Shown in pieces: positions 1 through 13,200 of a DNA stretch of 64,000 bases; the stretch's first letter is position 1; every line of letters begins with the position of its first letter. A program made the translations under genes and the position numbers. The notes beneath the pieces are model-generated. The model did not search any database and was not told where the DNA came from. It worked only from the letters and a program-made list of their open reading frames with translations. The DNA comes from Sebastes aleutianus (taxonomy: Eukaryota; Chordata; Actinopteri; Perciformes; Sebastidae), in assembly GCA_916700875.1 (NCBI GenBank), contig CAKAKS010000032.1, positions 11,096,129 through 11,160,128 on the forward strand, given 5' to 3'.

Positions 1-259
1 CTTCCTGACACCAGTACAGTTATTTGGGATCTTAAAGGCGCAGCGCTTGTGGTAGTTTAGCCCACATCCTTAAAACATGGAAACACAACTGACATCAGTC
101 ACAAGCACTAAGGTAGGATAAAGGCTTCAGTACAACCTGCGAGGTGAAAAAGATGTGAACATATTTTCATTACGCAAATTGGCCACAAGATGGTCCCACA
201 GATGGCTTGAAAAGTAGAATTTATGACTATGAATGTTTCACTGGTAAATAAATCACTAC

Positions 260-785
260 TTAAAGAGGACCTATTATGCTAATTTTCAGGTACATACTTG
301 TAATTTGGATTTCTACTAGAACACGTTTACATGCTTTAATGTTCAAAAAACACTTTACTTTTCTCATACTGGCTGTGCTGCAGCACCTCTTTTCACCCTC
401 TGTCTGAAATGCTCTGTAAAAGCCAAATCTGCTCTGATTGGTCAGCTGGCCCACTCTGTTGTGATTGGTCAACCGAACCAAACTCTTTGGACTCCGCTCC
501 AGCTCCGCTCTAACTAGCATTGTTTGAGGGCATACCAAACTAGCCGCTAGGCAGGTATTATGCAAATGTGTTACTTGGTGACATCACCACGTTACGGAAT
601 AAAAGGCATGACTTCAAGCGAGGCGTTTCAGGCAGTTCAGGAGCAGTGTTTCTGTCGGGGAGAGTTACTCCCTTTGGTGAGGACTTTGGGTTTTGTAACT
701 TTGCAGAACTTTTACATGCACAAAAAATTATATAACACACTAAAGGAAAGGGAAAAAGCACAAAAGCATAATAGGTCCTCTTTAA
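260..785 (-). mobile_element. TTAA-flanked MITE, family A copy 1
   Basis: Begins TTAAAGAGGACCTATTATGC and ends with the reverse complement (GCATAATAGGTCCTCTTTAA), about 525 bp. The interior matches copies at 23405-24345 and 31876-32394 in the opposite orientation (shared blocks include GGTGACATCACCA, GCAGCACCTCTTTTCACC and AAAGGGAGTTACTC). No transposase. The TTAA at both ends could be a piggyBac-style target duplication or part of the inverted repeat; the copy ends alone cannot decide. Confidence 0.9.
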
Positions 786-1079
786 ATTTAAGTCACAGTC
801 AGAGGGGACTTCAAATGCCACCTAATGTCATGAAAATTAAAAGCATAATTCAAATCTGATCCAACGAGGACTAAAAATGAAAGTCAAGCCGACGTGCCAT
901 ACTTCCAGTGGGATCTGAATGTCAAGAATCTCCCTGGTACATTGTTGAGGTCAGAGATGTGGTGTGTTTGTGTGTGGATGCAGTAGGAAAAAGGCTGGAT
1001 TTTTGTCTCTGAGATACAGTGAGAGGGTTTGGAGTTGGTTAGCTCAAAGGCTTGGGGTTCTATAGTATTCAACAAGGTG

Positions 1080-1083
<4 letters not shown>

Positions 1084-1110
<27 letters not shown>
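1084..1110. repeat. (TG)n microsatellite beside the prkd3 exon 3 donor
   Basis: About 13 TG units on the plus strand, which read as CA in the prkd3 pre-mRNA. The repeat starts four bases after the donor GT. Confidence 0.95.
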
Positions 1111-1115
1111 CTTAC

Positions 1116-1247
1116 CTTCACATTTGAGCCCCTGCCGAACGAGACCCCATAGCATCTCCCCGCAGTAGTCGCAGAAGGTGGGGGCCTTGTAGGAGTGGAC
1201 ATAAAGGGCATGGGGTCGGATCTGGAAGTCTTCAACTGTGGCTTGAG
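1116..1247 (-). CDS. prkd3: prkd3 coding exon 3 (start of C1a domain)
   Basis: 132 nt between a CTAG acceptor and a GTAAGA donor. It encodes ATVEDFQIRP and the first part of the C1a finger (HALYVHSYKAPTFCDYC, then GLVRQGLKCE). It ends inside the glycine codon before the next conserved cysteine, which lies on an exon left of the window. A long CA tract begins four bases into the intron. Confidence 0.96.
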
Positions 1248-4200
1248 CTAGAAACAATACACAAGTGGTATATCACTAAAAGCTGGCGAAAGCAAAACAA
1301 ATCTGGAAAACAGTTTGTAACAAAAAACAAAACTGATGAGAAAAGATTAAATCAAAATGACAAGAAGAGAGAAGCCATTTATCACATGTTTGGCAACTAT
1401 TTCACACAGTTTTTTAATATAAAACCAATATTGAAGACAATACACAGTCTCACTTTATGTGTATGTAATGAGAAAAAGTAATCTAATAGAAATGAGATTC
1501 TCTCTGCAAGAGCTCTGATACAAACAAATAAATATCTGACTTCAAGTGCTACATCTGCACTGCTGCAGTAGAGGGCGCCACATCTGCAAAAAGACACTAT
1601 TTCAATGTCATCACTCCATGTATGAAAGTGATAGGGCACACCCAAGAGACAGCATATAAAATGCAGAATGACCCTGTTGTATCAGTCCACAATTGTTATT
1701 AAGAACACAATATCAAAACCAACAGGGCCGTGGACGCGTCCCTCTTCCTGTTTCTCTCTTATTTTCCCTTCATGTCTCCGTTGTTTTGTGTCCCACTGAG
1801 CTCATTGTTGGAAGCTAGCGTCGGTTAATCTTGTCTGTGACTCATCAAAGATGTGAAGATGAGTAAGATACTGAGAAGTGACTGCTGCCAAAACCTGTGT
1901 GTGTGTGCAGCTGGAGCTTCAGAGTTTGTATTAGCAACGTGTTCCTGTGCAATCATTTATGTGGACGCGGTGACCGACCAGGGTTAATCTTTACACTCGG
2001 GTTAAGCATCAAAACCTGTGCGGTGGCGATGGTGATGTCATTGTGTGTGTGTTAGTTTCCTTTGAGGTGATTCAACCAAACACATTTGCTCTTGGACAAC
2101 TGAGGACAGCTGTTGTGACTGTGATGAGATGCAGACTTGAACAACAAATATGACATGTGGCCAGTAAAAGAAAGAATCTGCTCCATATAAAGCAAAGAGA
2201 GAACATCCTTTAAGCAAGAAATCAATTAAAGATTTGGAGCACAAAAAAAAAAACCTTTAGATGTCACAGAAATCCTCACGGGCAATAAAAAGCCTTTCAC
2301 ACTGAATCAATCAGATCGGTTGATGTTGAAAAGAAAGCAACATTTCCACAGGCAGAACAAGGTCAAAGGTCAATTTTAGGGTCAACCCAAATAACGAAAC
2401 TTTTTCTTAATTTTTAACTCACTTCCTGAGATATTCATATTCATGCAACACCATCAATACAAGCCACATTTCAGAGAAGTATTGATGGCTTGTGGGGGTG
2501 AATTGGGGTTTGATTTGAAAGAGAAGAAAGAACAGGGTCACATGTCACGGGGGCGAACATAGCTCCCCGGCAGGGACACATGAAAGAGCGGCATTCATGA
2601 GCTTTTTCACACACGTCTGCAAAACAACTGGCCGCTTCTTAACCGCCGCGGCGTTATGTAATGCTTGTCGTGCTAATTACCATCAAACAACAGCAAACAT
2701 AAACTCCACACGTTGTTTTTCGCAGCGCTTCTCACGAACGGAGGGGCTCGCATGAATGCGCTATCTGTTTGCTTTGAGGTGCAGAGAGTTCCCATTTGGA
2801 GGCCACAAGTTTCCATCGGACAAAAAAACAAGCTTGCCGTATTTATGACAAACAGAAGTAAAATGTGATATCAATTGCGCGCTGAAAGCGGTGGTGGAGA
2901 AGGAGCTTGTGAACGTGGGTGAGAATTTAAGGGAGTGAAAAACAGAACAAAGGGACAATCGGTCAGGCCAAACCTCAAACCTCATGGGTCGAGATGGCCT
3001 CGGCGGTGTCCGCTGCGTCCAGGGCCGCCCCGCACATCAGAGCGTGTTTACACTCCGCGTGTCTACTACAATCACTTACTGCAGGAAAAACAAACCCTCT
3101 TCTTTGAGCCCACGGCCAAGAAAAAGCCACTTCTGCCTCCCTCTCGCAGCGAGAGAAATATTCAGACCGCCTCTCTCCCACGGCCGCGGAATCCAACAAC
3201 AGGTTGGTTAAAAAACTCAACGGAAGATGACAGGAGACAAATTGTGGGGCTCATATTTTCTCTGAGCCAAATGAAGGGCTTGGGAACGTGGATCTCTCGG
3301 CTCGTGCTTACTCAAACAAACTTGTCTGACATGCAAAGCCCCTCTCATGAAGAGTGTTAGATGAAATATTAAAAAACTGCATGTGTTGCATGTGCAGCAA
3401 ATCTGAGATACGACTCTTCTATGACAGTTTTCATCAAGTATATCTCCGGATATACACTGTCAAGCTCCACTGCTGGAGCCTACACCTGCAGACGGATTTG
3501 TTGAGGTAGGGGGGGATTAGAATGAGAGAAAGAGAACGACAAAGACTGACACAAAAGAGAGCGCAAGACAAACACAGACAGTCAGAAACAAAAAGAAGGA
3601 AGTTCTCCAGTCTTTAGTCTACATTCCTCAGCACTGATGCCTGGAGTATCCTCGGATCCTGAACCTATACAATCATCCCCCGTCTAAGTCCCTGCAAACA
3701 ATACTCCCAGCCCGGGAGAGAGGGGGAGATATCCAGCACAGGTGGTGTCAGGTGCTTCCCAGTGGAGACAGATGGAGCAGGAGAACGGATTAGAGCAGAA
3801 CAGATACTCTGAGCCGTTTGTTGGTCTCGGCGCTGCACAGGAAGCTGATTCATTCATCGCAGGAAGTGACAAAACACCTGCTAGAAAGGTGGACCATCTG
3901 ATGGAAACTTTTGTGAGGAAGAAAGAAAATAAACGTATCGCAACAAGCAGATGAGTGAGCGGGTGATTCACTTGCCAGTTGACGACATCAAATTGCACAA
4001 GAATAATATTTCATTTGGACAGCAACTTTTCAGTAAGAACAACAGGACTCTGACCCACTGAGGTGCACGTGAACAAGACACTACAGGCTGTGTTTACTGG
4101 AAGGTGTGTCAACTATGACTAGGCACAAAACATGGAACACAGGGAGCTTCCTCCTGTTTATTAGTTTTAGACCATTGTTTGGACTTTAAAACTTGGTTTG

Positions 4201-7200
4201 TTCTGCTTGGTGGATTTGTGTCCTTTTTTCTCCTGTTTTGGACATCCAAAGAAGCAAGACCTTAAAGGGGAACACCACCCAAATTAAGAATACCAGTATG
4301 TTATTTCCATGGCCTAGTAAAGTTCAATCAATATTTGTGAACATGAGCTCCTCTCTCTCAAAGCCAGAAACCAGAGAAGCAAGTCTCAAACTTGTGATGT
4401 CATAGGGTATAAAGTCTGGAGCTGCTCCATAGACAATGAATGGGGGACTGATTTTATGGACCCAGAATTAGTTTGTTTTCTTTTTTATATCCAAATGAGC
4501 TTTATTCTATTGTAGTGTTGTCAGTTGTGAAATGGAAAATGTAGCCATATACTCATTTCATTCCCTCAGAGTCTTCTACAACATCTCTCCCAATTCATTG
4601 TCTATAGAGCAGCTCCACACTTTATACTTGATGACATCACTAGTTTGAGTTTTAGCACTCTAGTTTTTGGATTTGGGAGAGAGTTGTTCATGTTTTCTAA
4701 TATTTTTTGGACTGTCTTAGACGACCATAGGAATAACATGTATGAATTTTGAAAATGGCCGTAGTGCCCCTTTAAGTTTAAGTTTCTTTGGACAATCTTT
4801 GCTGATATTTCAACTGACACGAGCATAAGAATGTAAATTAAAAAAAGGCAAAAGGTTTTTTGGATTTCCCATCATTTGATATAAAAACCTTGAAGATTCT
4901 CAATTTAAGAGGTATAAGCTCTTGAGCCTGGAATATTAAAACCTCTTGTTCATTCTGTACCTTTGTATATGCCAAGAGGAACAGTTCACAAAGGTCTGTT
5001 GAGTCAAAGTTTTTTTTTCCCCTTTGCAAAGATACTAAGTAGCAATTCAGGTTAGTACTACTTTGTTCATGTTCTAACTAATCTGAGAAGCTGGAGAAAA
5101 ACAGTGTGCAAAACTCATTTAACACATTCAAGGTATAGTTCCACTACAGCCTACTTACCAGAGAGCACCACTTCTATGAGGTCTCCTTCGTGGATGTCCT
5201 CCGCCGAGGTCAGCCTCTGCAGGATGTTCTCGTCGCTTAAGTCGTGGCGGAACAGCAGGATCTTGTCGTACATGCCGAAAAAGCCGCACTCCGGGAACTG
5301 GAGAGAGGTGGAGATACGAGGGAAGATATTAGTGAAGTTCTAAGTCTGATGAATAATGACAGATGACGTAATGTGTAAGCAGAATGTCTGGACATTGATG
5401 GTTAATGATGCACTGTGGTGAGTCTACATCTGATACAGCAACTAAGAGATGAAGAATGAAAAAGAGATACTGATCAACCTTGTTACTCTGACATGTATTT
5501 ACATCTTTTCTGTAGTAAACCTCCTGTAAATACACACAAGCACACACTCATGTTACATCATTACCAGTGGCTTACATCACCACCCGTATGGGAACTGGAG
5601 TATTCTCAGGAAGAGAGCTCCTGCTGAGACTTCCTTTCTTCCCTTCAGAGGACTCTACACTATAAAATACCACTTAAAGGACCATTCAGAGAAGAAGAAG
5701 CATTTGATGTATTAGTTATTTTCTTTAATACGTGTACACAATGAAAAATCATCTGGACTCCAGCATGGCCAAGACCCCCAACCTCGTCAGTCACCGTCAC
5801 TGACAATGTCTGGGCCAAACTAAACCTAGACAAGACCGGGTCTGACCTGGAGCTGAGTGCACAGACATAAAGTCACGTGATCAAGGAAGGTGGCGGAGAG
5901 GAGGGTGGGAGGAGGAGGTAAACATCCTGAGAGGAGTAGAGGAGAATCAGCTCACAGGAAGTGCAGCACCAGTCAATACTGAGTCACTTCCTGTGCTGAG
6001 GCCAGCCCATAGCCTCTTAGAGAGCAATGTTCTTGACACAGCCAAATTATATGAACACATACACAAAAAAGTATAAATGCAAATATCTACTATACACATA
6101 CACCGTTTTGAATACCAGCTCTCCTGTCCTGCACAGCATAACATCACTTTGCCAACCTGACGGTGCAGAAAAAGCCGACCAACAGTAGATGGATGTTCAG
6201 AGCTGTCCCGCATGGTTTGTATCAAAGTGGGATTTGGGGCGTAGTAATTTTTTACACCGTGCCTTGGGCCTGGTCTCGGTGCCAAGCAGGCTGGTACTGG
6301 AGGATCCACCAGCTGTTTCCCCCTGAACCAGGGTCACACACAATGGGCCACATAGAACAATGCCACTGCGGCCCAGGAGCACCAGGGTTGGCAAAGTGTC
6401 TGGGCACGGGGATGCACAAGACACCTGCAGCCTCTCAGCTGCCAAGAAACACAGATACAGAGACGGCGAGACAGATTGATGGCTCAGGAAAACATGGGTG
6501 TATCAGGTGACTCGTGTCAAAAAAGCCAGAAGAATGAAATGCAAAAGGCAAAAATGTGATTCTGCACAGAAACTGATGACTACTGAGGCCTCCTCTTTTC
6601 TTTCAGGCAGCAGAGTGGACTAGTGGTTGGACAGAGAGACACTCCAACAAAGGACCTGGTCCCCCTGCCCCCAACTTACACTCTGATCTCCCAGTGGAGG
6701 AGAACAAGTTCCCTTCAGGGATCAATAAAGTACAACATCATAACACATAACATCACTTCTTGTACAGCAATGGGTTTTTTCCCATGAAAGACTCTGCTTA
6801 GAATAGCATTCATCAACTGTCTACAGGCTCACTCTAGGAATAAAGAACATGTAGCTATGGCAGCAATATTTCCTCGGTGTACATAATATACAACGGTTGC
6901 GCTGCACACGATGCAATGTAAGACACGCTGGACCAATCAGTCAGTAACCATGATATTGTTTTTGGAAAGATACAAAGCTGTTGAGCATTCCAGATGTGAT
7001 ATATATTCAATTGAGATGCATAACTCACTGGCAGATATCTCAAAACCAAAACCATCAGTGTTGCTAGATTCTACTGGGGATATTTGGGAAAAAATGTGTT
7101 GAACCTTTTACATAAATATGACAATTCAATTCTAAGTGAATGTGTGTTGAATTACTGCATTATGTCCATCTCAAAATTACCCCAATAATTGCTAGAATGG

Positions 7201-10200
7201 TCCTTCCCAAATGGGGATACTGAGGTTGTGTGAGGTTAAAGCTTGCATATAGTGTGAAATTACAGTATGTACAGTATGTACTGCATGTACTGCATTTTAC
7301 AAACCAAAAAAAGGTCCTGGGTTCAAATCATAGGCTGTACATGAGCATGTTTGGCTAGAAAGACACAACAACTAACCATAATATTTCTATAACTACATTT
7401 ATGATCAATTTGAGAAATGTTCTATTACACAGACTCATGATGGTTATGGAAAGTTAAAGTTTCATCTCCTCTCTCGTACAATTACCGAGCCTCCGGCTGC
7501 GTGACTACTTCCCTCGGAGCAGCTGTCAATCACAGCTGTCAATCATGACGTCTCACCCCCTTTTTATAGCATCAAATAACTAATTTAAATCAAACTTATC
7601 AGATGAATCAACACTTGAACATACATCAGCATGATGAGAACTACCTAAAATGACAGAAATCATCTTTGGGAAAAATTTATTTGACTTGTACTTTGACTTT
7701 TTAGTTTGGCCCATGTCCCATCTGCTAACGTGGAGGGGGCGGGATTTATGAGCTATACTGCAGCCAGCCACAAGGGGGCGATCAAGATGTTTTGGCTTCA
7801 CTTTTGGGGAGCTGTCATGGTGTCTATTATTATATACAGTCTATGGTTCCAATTCATTGGAGGTTTGTTGGAAATAGAAACACAACATTCTGACATACAC
7901 TCACAATCACACAGACACAACCATCAACCAACCCCTGAGTGAAGATGATCTCCACTGCATCAAACACGAGACGCTAACAGGAGAAAAGTTTAGCTCGGCT
8001 CCGACTGTAACACAAGGCACATGCCTGCATAATGGAACATTTCCAACTCGCCCCCTCCTTCTGACATACCTACATCCTAAACCCTGTCACCCTCTGAGGT
8101 GATTAATTGCTACATGGCTCAAACCAACACCACACAGGCCGTGGGGGCATCCTTCCTGAGCCGGCTGCAGTGTCACGGTGGGGTTTTCCTCCAACTCGCC
8201 TGCTCTCAAACCCCGCACGCACATGGGTCGATGCCCAAATCAAGCCAGCTGGAGTCACCTCCTCTTGGCACCCCCCCGTGCAACACTTTCCACTGTACAG
8301 AACGGGTCCCATTCCAGAGCAGGAGCATCTGCAGGCCAGCACGTTAACGGCTGCGAGGGGCGGAGGACACTACTTTTTTCCATGCCCCATTAACGCAAGA
8401 GGAAGCCAGAGGTACAAGAACAATAGATTGGCAGGTTTAGGACACATTTTAACAGTATGTTGTTCAGATCATACAGATAAAGTGATAATTGATGGCTATG
8501 ACCTGTGGTTGCAAAGCAGAAATCTCTCTATTCGCGTGTAAAAACAAACCTCCACCGTGTTCCTGTACACGTATGCACCATCACACACCATCACCCACAC
8601 ATGCTACTGCATATATCTCCGAAGCCCGTAGTGACTAAGCATGTCTTTTGTCATCTTCAAACGCAAATCCATTCAGCCGAGCAGCCGCGACCACACACGC
8701 ACACCAAAGACCCCGGCGCGGAGGAGCTGTGTGTGAGGTCCACAAGTCAGCCTGGAGAGACGAGTGGAAAGGGGCTTTGCAGTAGTAAGCTTTTGTTAAA
8801 CGAACTAATCCGCCATTGATATGCTAAATCCTGTTATAAGGAAAGAGAGTGAGAGGCAGGAGAGAAGAGGAAAGAGGGGAGATGATGGGGGACGGATCTG
8901 AAATATGGTCCTATTTCATTGGGAGCCAAAAACAAATTACCTCAAGACAGCCATGAAGAAATGATCTGGTTTGAATAACCAAGTGTGCCATTTGACATTG
9001 AGGAATAGTGATGCTTTCTCTTGCAACGCTAGTACTATCAGTTGCATTGTAAAGCTCAAAATGATAAATTAGGGGAAATGACTCACAAGCCATAACTCAT
9101 CCATGTACAATGTGACATTAAAAAAAAAAAAAAAAGCTGCGGCTTGTGTCGAATGTTCTGCCGAATTTCTTCGCCATCGCAGTAAAATAACACAAAACCA
9201 ATGTGTTGAGGCGCTCGGTCACAGAGGACAATAAAAGCTTTTGTCGAAACAGAAGAGAGCTCACATGATTACGCGGTTAGGCGTTTGTGTTTCTGTGCAT
9301 GTGCGATGTGTGTTTGAGGTGGGTGGCAAAAGGGAAGCAGTGTTGAGAGCGGTGCACAGGCTCTGACAGATGGCCATGTGATTACAGTAAGGAAAAGTAT
9401 GCTGCTTGACCTCAGGCTGCCTCGCACCTTTATTAGGCTGGCAGCCGGCCAGACAGATGTGGAGGACAGTTACGGTGAAATGTCCTGCTCCGGAGCCGTC
9501 TGCACGAGCTAAAGGTTGTACACGTTGTACATGTTTAGCTATAAACAATGCAATAAAAACAGCTATGAGCATGCGTGCACATAGAACTGCAACTAACGAT
9601 ACGTTATTTCCTGATGAACATTTGGTCTATAAAATGTCTGAAAATAGTCCAAAAAAATTCCAACCACAGTTTCATAAGCCTCAAAAATGATGTCACCAAA
9701 TAGCTCATTTTTCAGTTTATCATCACATGAGACGAGAGAAAGCAGCACATTCTCACATTTGAGAAGCTGGAACGAGAAAATGTTGGATAGTTTTTGCTTA
9801 CGATTAACAGATTATCAAAATACAGTGGCCGATTGTTTGTTTTCCCGTGGATTAACTAGGCTAATTGATGAATCAACTCTGCACTATTGCATCTTTTTAT
9901 TCCGTTTCAAAGTCAGCCTTTCATCCACAATAACACAGTGTTTTTAGAGAACGACAACGGATCTTTTCACAAACACTCTTCAAAGTGGATGCATTTGATA
10001 ATGCCAGTTTTGTTATTCTGTATAATAGTCATGTGATCTCTCCCACCATCACACTGTTATGTGATTTGTTTTTGATAATCTTGACTGGCTCGGTGGCCTT
10101 CATTTCTACTCTAAGTAACTAATCTGACACATCCAAACCCCCCATTGTATAAACCTGAGAAATTCAAGCACAAATATTAGTTTAGAAAAGAAAACAAATA

Positions 10201-13200
10201 CAATACATTGTCATTATACAAAGCAATACACTGACATTAACAAACCTAAGGTGTCAACCAAATGGTGGCCCAGGACTTCCAACCTTCCACAATTTTCTCC
10301 AGACCCTTGTGATCTAGGTGTGACACGGGTCTTGCTATGTGACAACAACAGACAAAACTTCTATACCCAGTAGAGGAGACTTTTTGCATTTAACTTAGGG
10401 CTGCACAATTAATCGAATATTAATCGCGATCGTCATTTGGGCTTCCAACAATTAAATGAACATGATCGACTGCGATATTGATGTTTAAAATGCGTGCTCC
10501 GCTCATAGAAGACTCAGCTGCATTATTATCTTCCTACAACTAACAGCCAGCCACCACGGGGCGATTGAGATATTTTGACTTCATTTTTAGAGTCATTTTT
10601 TAGTCTTGCCGCTGCACGCACACCCTACAGCAGCAGCCTTTCCTCAGTGCTGCGGCTGCAATCAAGAGTAGAAAAGTAATATACTGTATATTACTCGTTT
10701 TGCCCGTTAGGCACTAAATTCAGGTGAAGAAGAACCTTATTTGAAGTCTCATTTTGATGCAAAGATTTGTTAATAAGCAGGAATGTAGCACAACGTGAAA
10801 GTGAAAGCAGAGCTCTGTTGATTTAATTTTGGGTACAATTATATTTTGCTTGTAAAAGATGCATTGTGAATAAGGTATGTGTAATTAAATAAGAAAATAT
10901 TATAATTAATAATTCATAATAATATTTTAATTGGAGTATAAAAATAGGCTTTACCATGTGGTTATATACTACTTATTTCATTTTGTATTTAATGACTTTA
11001 TTTAATGAAAACATGCTATATCGTGATATATATTGTTTGTTATCGAAATATGCAATGACCTATATCAGGGTAGAAGATTTAGAAAACCCTTACTGTATTA
11101 TATATAAACTATAGCATTATAATAGTAGAGTGTAGAGAAATATGTAACCTCCCTGCAGGGGACAAAACCTAAAGCTATTTATCAAGGTAATGTGACAACA
11201 TGTAACCAGAGTCAGTTATCATAAGGCTGTTGTTCATGTAGCTTGAGGTGGCAGGATAAAGAATGTCACAAGATCAGTGTGATACAAGGTGCTTCTTCTC
11301 ACCAGATAACTAAGTCCATTGACTGATAATTATCTGCAATTATCTAATAGTGTCACAACACAGAACACACTGCCCCAGAAACCCTGCACCAGAAGCCACA
11401 AGCTGTTGCTTTCTATTTGTTTCTCTTTTATATTTGAAGAGAGTCCCTAACAACACCTTAAAAGGAGAAATTGGCTCAAATGACATATACATTCAAACTT
11501 GGAAAATAACTCCGAGCACGACTTGATGAGCTCCACAGTGAGTCTTGAAACCATAAGTTCCACTGAGCCATAGCGAGGGTTTCACAAATAGGAAAACTTT
11601 TTTTATGTCAAAACAATGGGGAAAGCATTGTTTGACTTTGAGGTGTATGTTAATGCCCACAACAGAGAAAAAATATACTTCAATAAGTCGCATTGGAAAA
11701 TCCAATTATGTGCTCACGCGAACCTCGGGGGGAAAACTGTGTAATTAACTTTGTTCAAGTCACATCAAACACGGGGTGGAAAACTGTGCTAATTTATTAA
11801 AGTCAACAGTGGAATTGTATTTGTTTTCATTACATATTATTAATGTAATACCAAGAAAAAGTTTTCCACACTTCATGGTACGAGAAACACATGCGGCAGT
11901 GAATTACACAATTAGTAGGAGTGGGCATAAACATAATTTATTTGTCACATGGAGTGAGGCATCAAAAGAAGGCACACTGGAAACACTCTGGCTTTCCACA
12001 TGTCTTGGTCCTCCATTAACAGTTTCCATAGTTTGGCTGTATGATTTCTAAATAATTTGATGGTGCAGATGTCCTCACTGTATCTAGGCAGAGGGAATGT
12101 TCCAAACCTAATGAACTGACTGGAATCAGCAGCGTTGAAGTGCTACCACAACCATGAGAGCACACATGAACAACCTAACACGTTGCTACTTAACCCGCTG
12201 TGACCTTTAGAGATGAAAAATGATTGCTAATAAGCAAATTAAAGCTTCAATTCCACATCTGGAGCATGAAATAACTGTGGCTGGTTGAATTAAAACATGC
12301 AAGAGAAATGTATTGGAATGTGACGCACATCATGACTTCTAGGAAGGAGGCAAGAAACTCAGTATCTGTCTCAGAAATAACTAACTTGGCAGGAAAACAA
12401 ATAGGCAAATTTCCCAAAATGATTGGGCTTTGTACCTTTTAAAGGTGCTCTACACAATATCCAGAGCATTAATATAGCAGCAACAACTATTTGCCCCACA
12501 GGCTAGCTCACGGCTGCCGCTCTGCACTGCTCTCATATGGTGGTTACAGCTGACAGTGCCATTGCGGAAGTGTAGCAGCCACCCTCCGGTTGCCCCTCAG
12601 GTTAACCCGGTTAGCTCTGTCAGTACGTTTGCTCTTGTTTTTTCACATTTTGCTGTTAGCACTGTTAGCATTGTTAGCAGCAAGCAACCTTCGCCATGTT
12701 GAGAGTCGTACAGAGGCAATAGAAATGCTCCCTATCTCTCATTTAGCACCTTTAATGTTTGTCCCAGACCTAGTCCATTTTAGATGGCTCCAAACCAATA
12801 CTGATATTGATATTTGACATGTTAAAAATCTAATAACAATACATCAACAATTCTTTGCCATTTATGTACTCCAATTTCTTCTCAATATATACAGCAATAC
12901 ATTGGCCCCATAGACTGTAAAGTGGACATAGTCCCCTTGACATCACCTATTGGTTTGTGGACTGACGTTTTGAAGCTTTGACTTTGGCATTTTATGCCGT
13001 CGCCATCCTGGTTTTTAGCCGTCACCATTTTGGTTTTTGGCTGGCTGGCGCCATATTGTTTTTTTGCAACCAGTAGTGAAGAGAGGGTGGAGCTAAGTAC
13101 CAAACCAACCAAACGTTGAATATGACATTTTTAGGCGACCAAAATGTTGTAATTAACTTTCATGAACTGAAAACAAACTGTGAAAGGGTTAAAGTTCTAA

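Larger units (their letters stand above)
1..1115 (-). other. prkd3 intron 3 (left part in window)
   Basis: Intron downstream of coding exon 3. It holds the TG/CA microsatellite next to the donor and one complete TTAA-flanked MITE (260-785). I see no other gene-like content. Confidence 0.8.

Noticed and set aside
1044..1235. Second minus-strand frame over the prkd3 C1a exon
   Set aside because: Reads through the CA repeat in a non-conserved frame; the C1a frame is the one at 1247-1116.
2935..3360. 141-codon plus-strand open frame in prkd3 intron 2
   Set aside because: Basic, Pro/Arg-rich, without any family signature; a minus-strand frame overlaps it.
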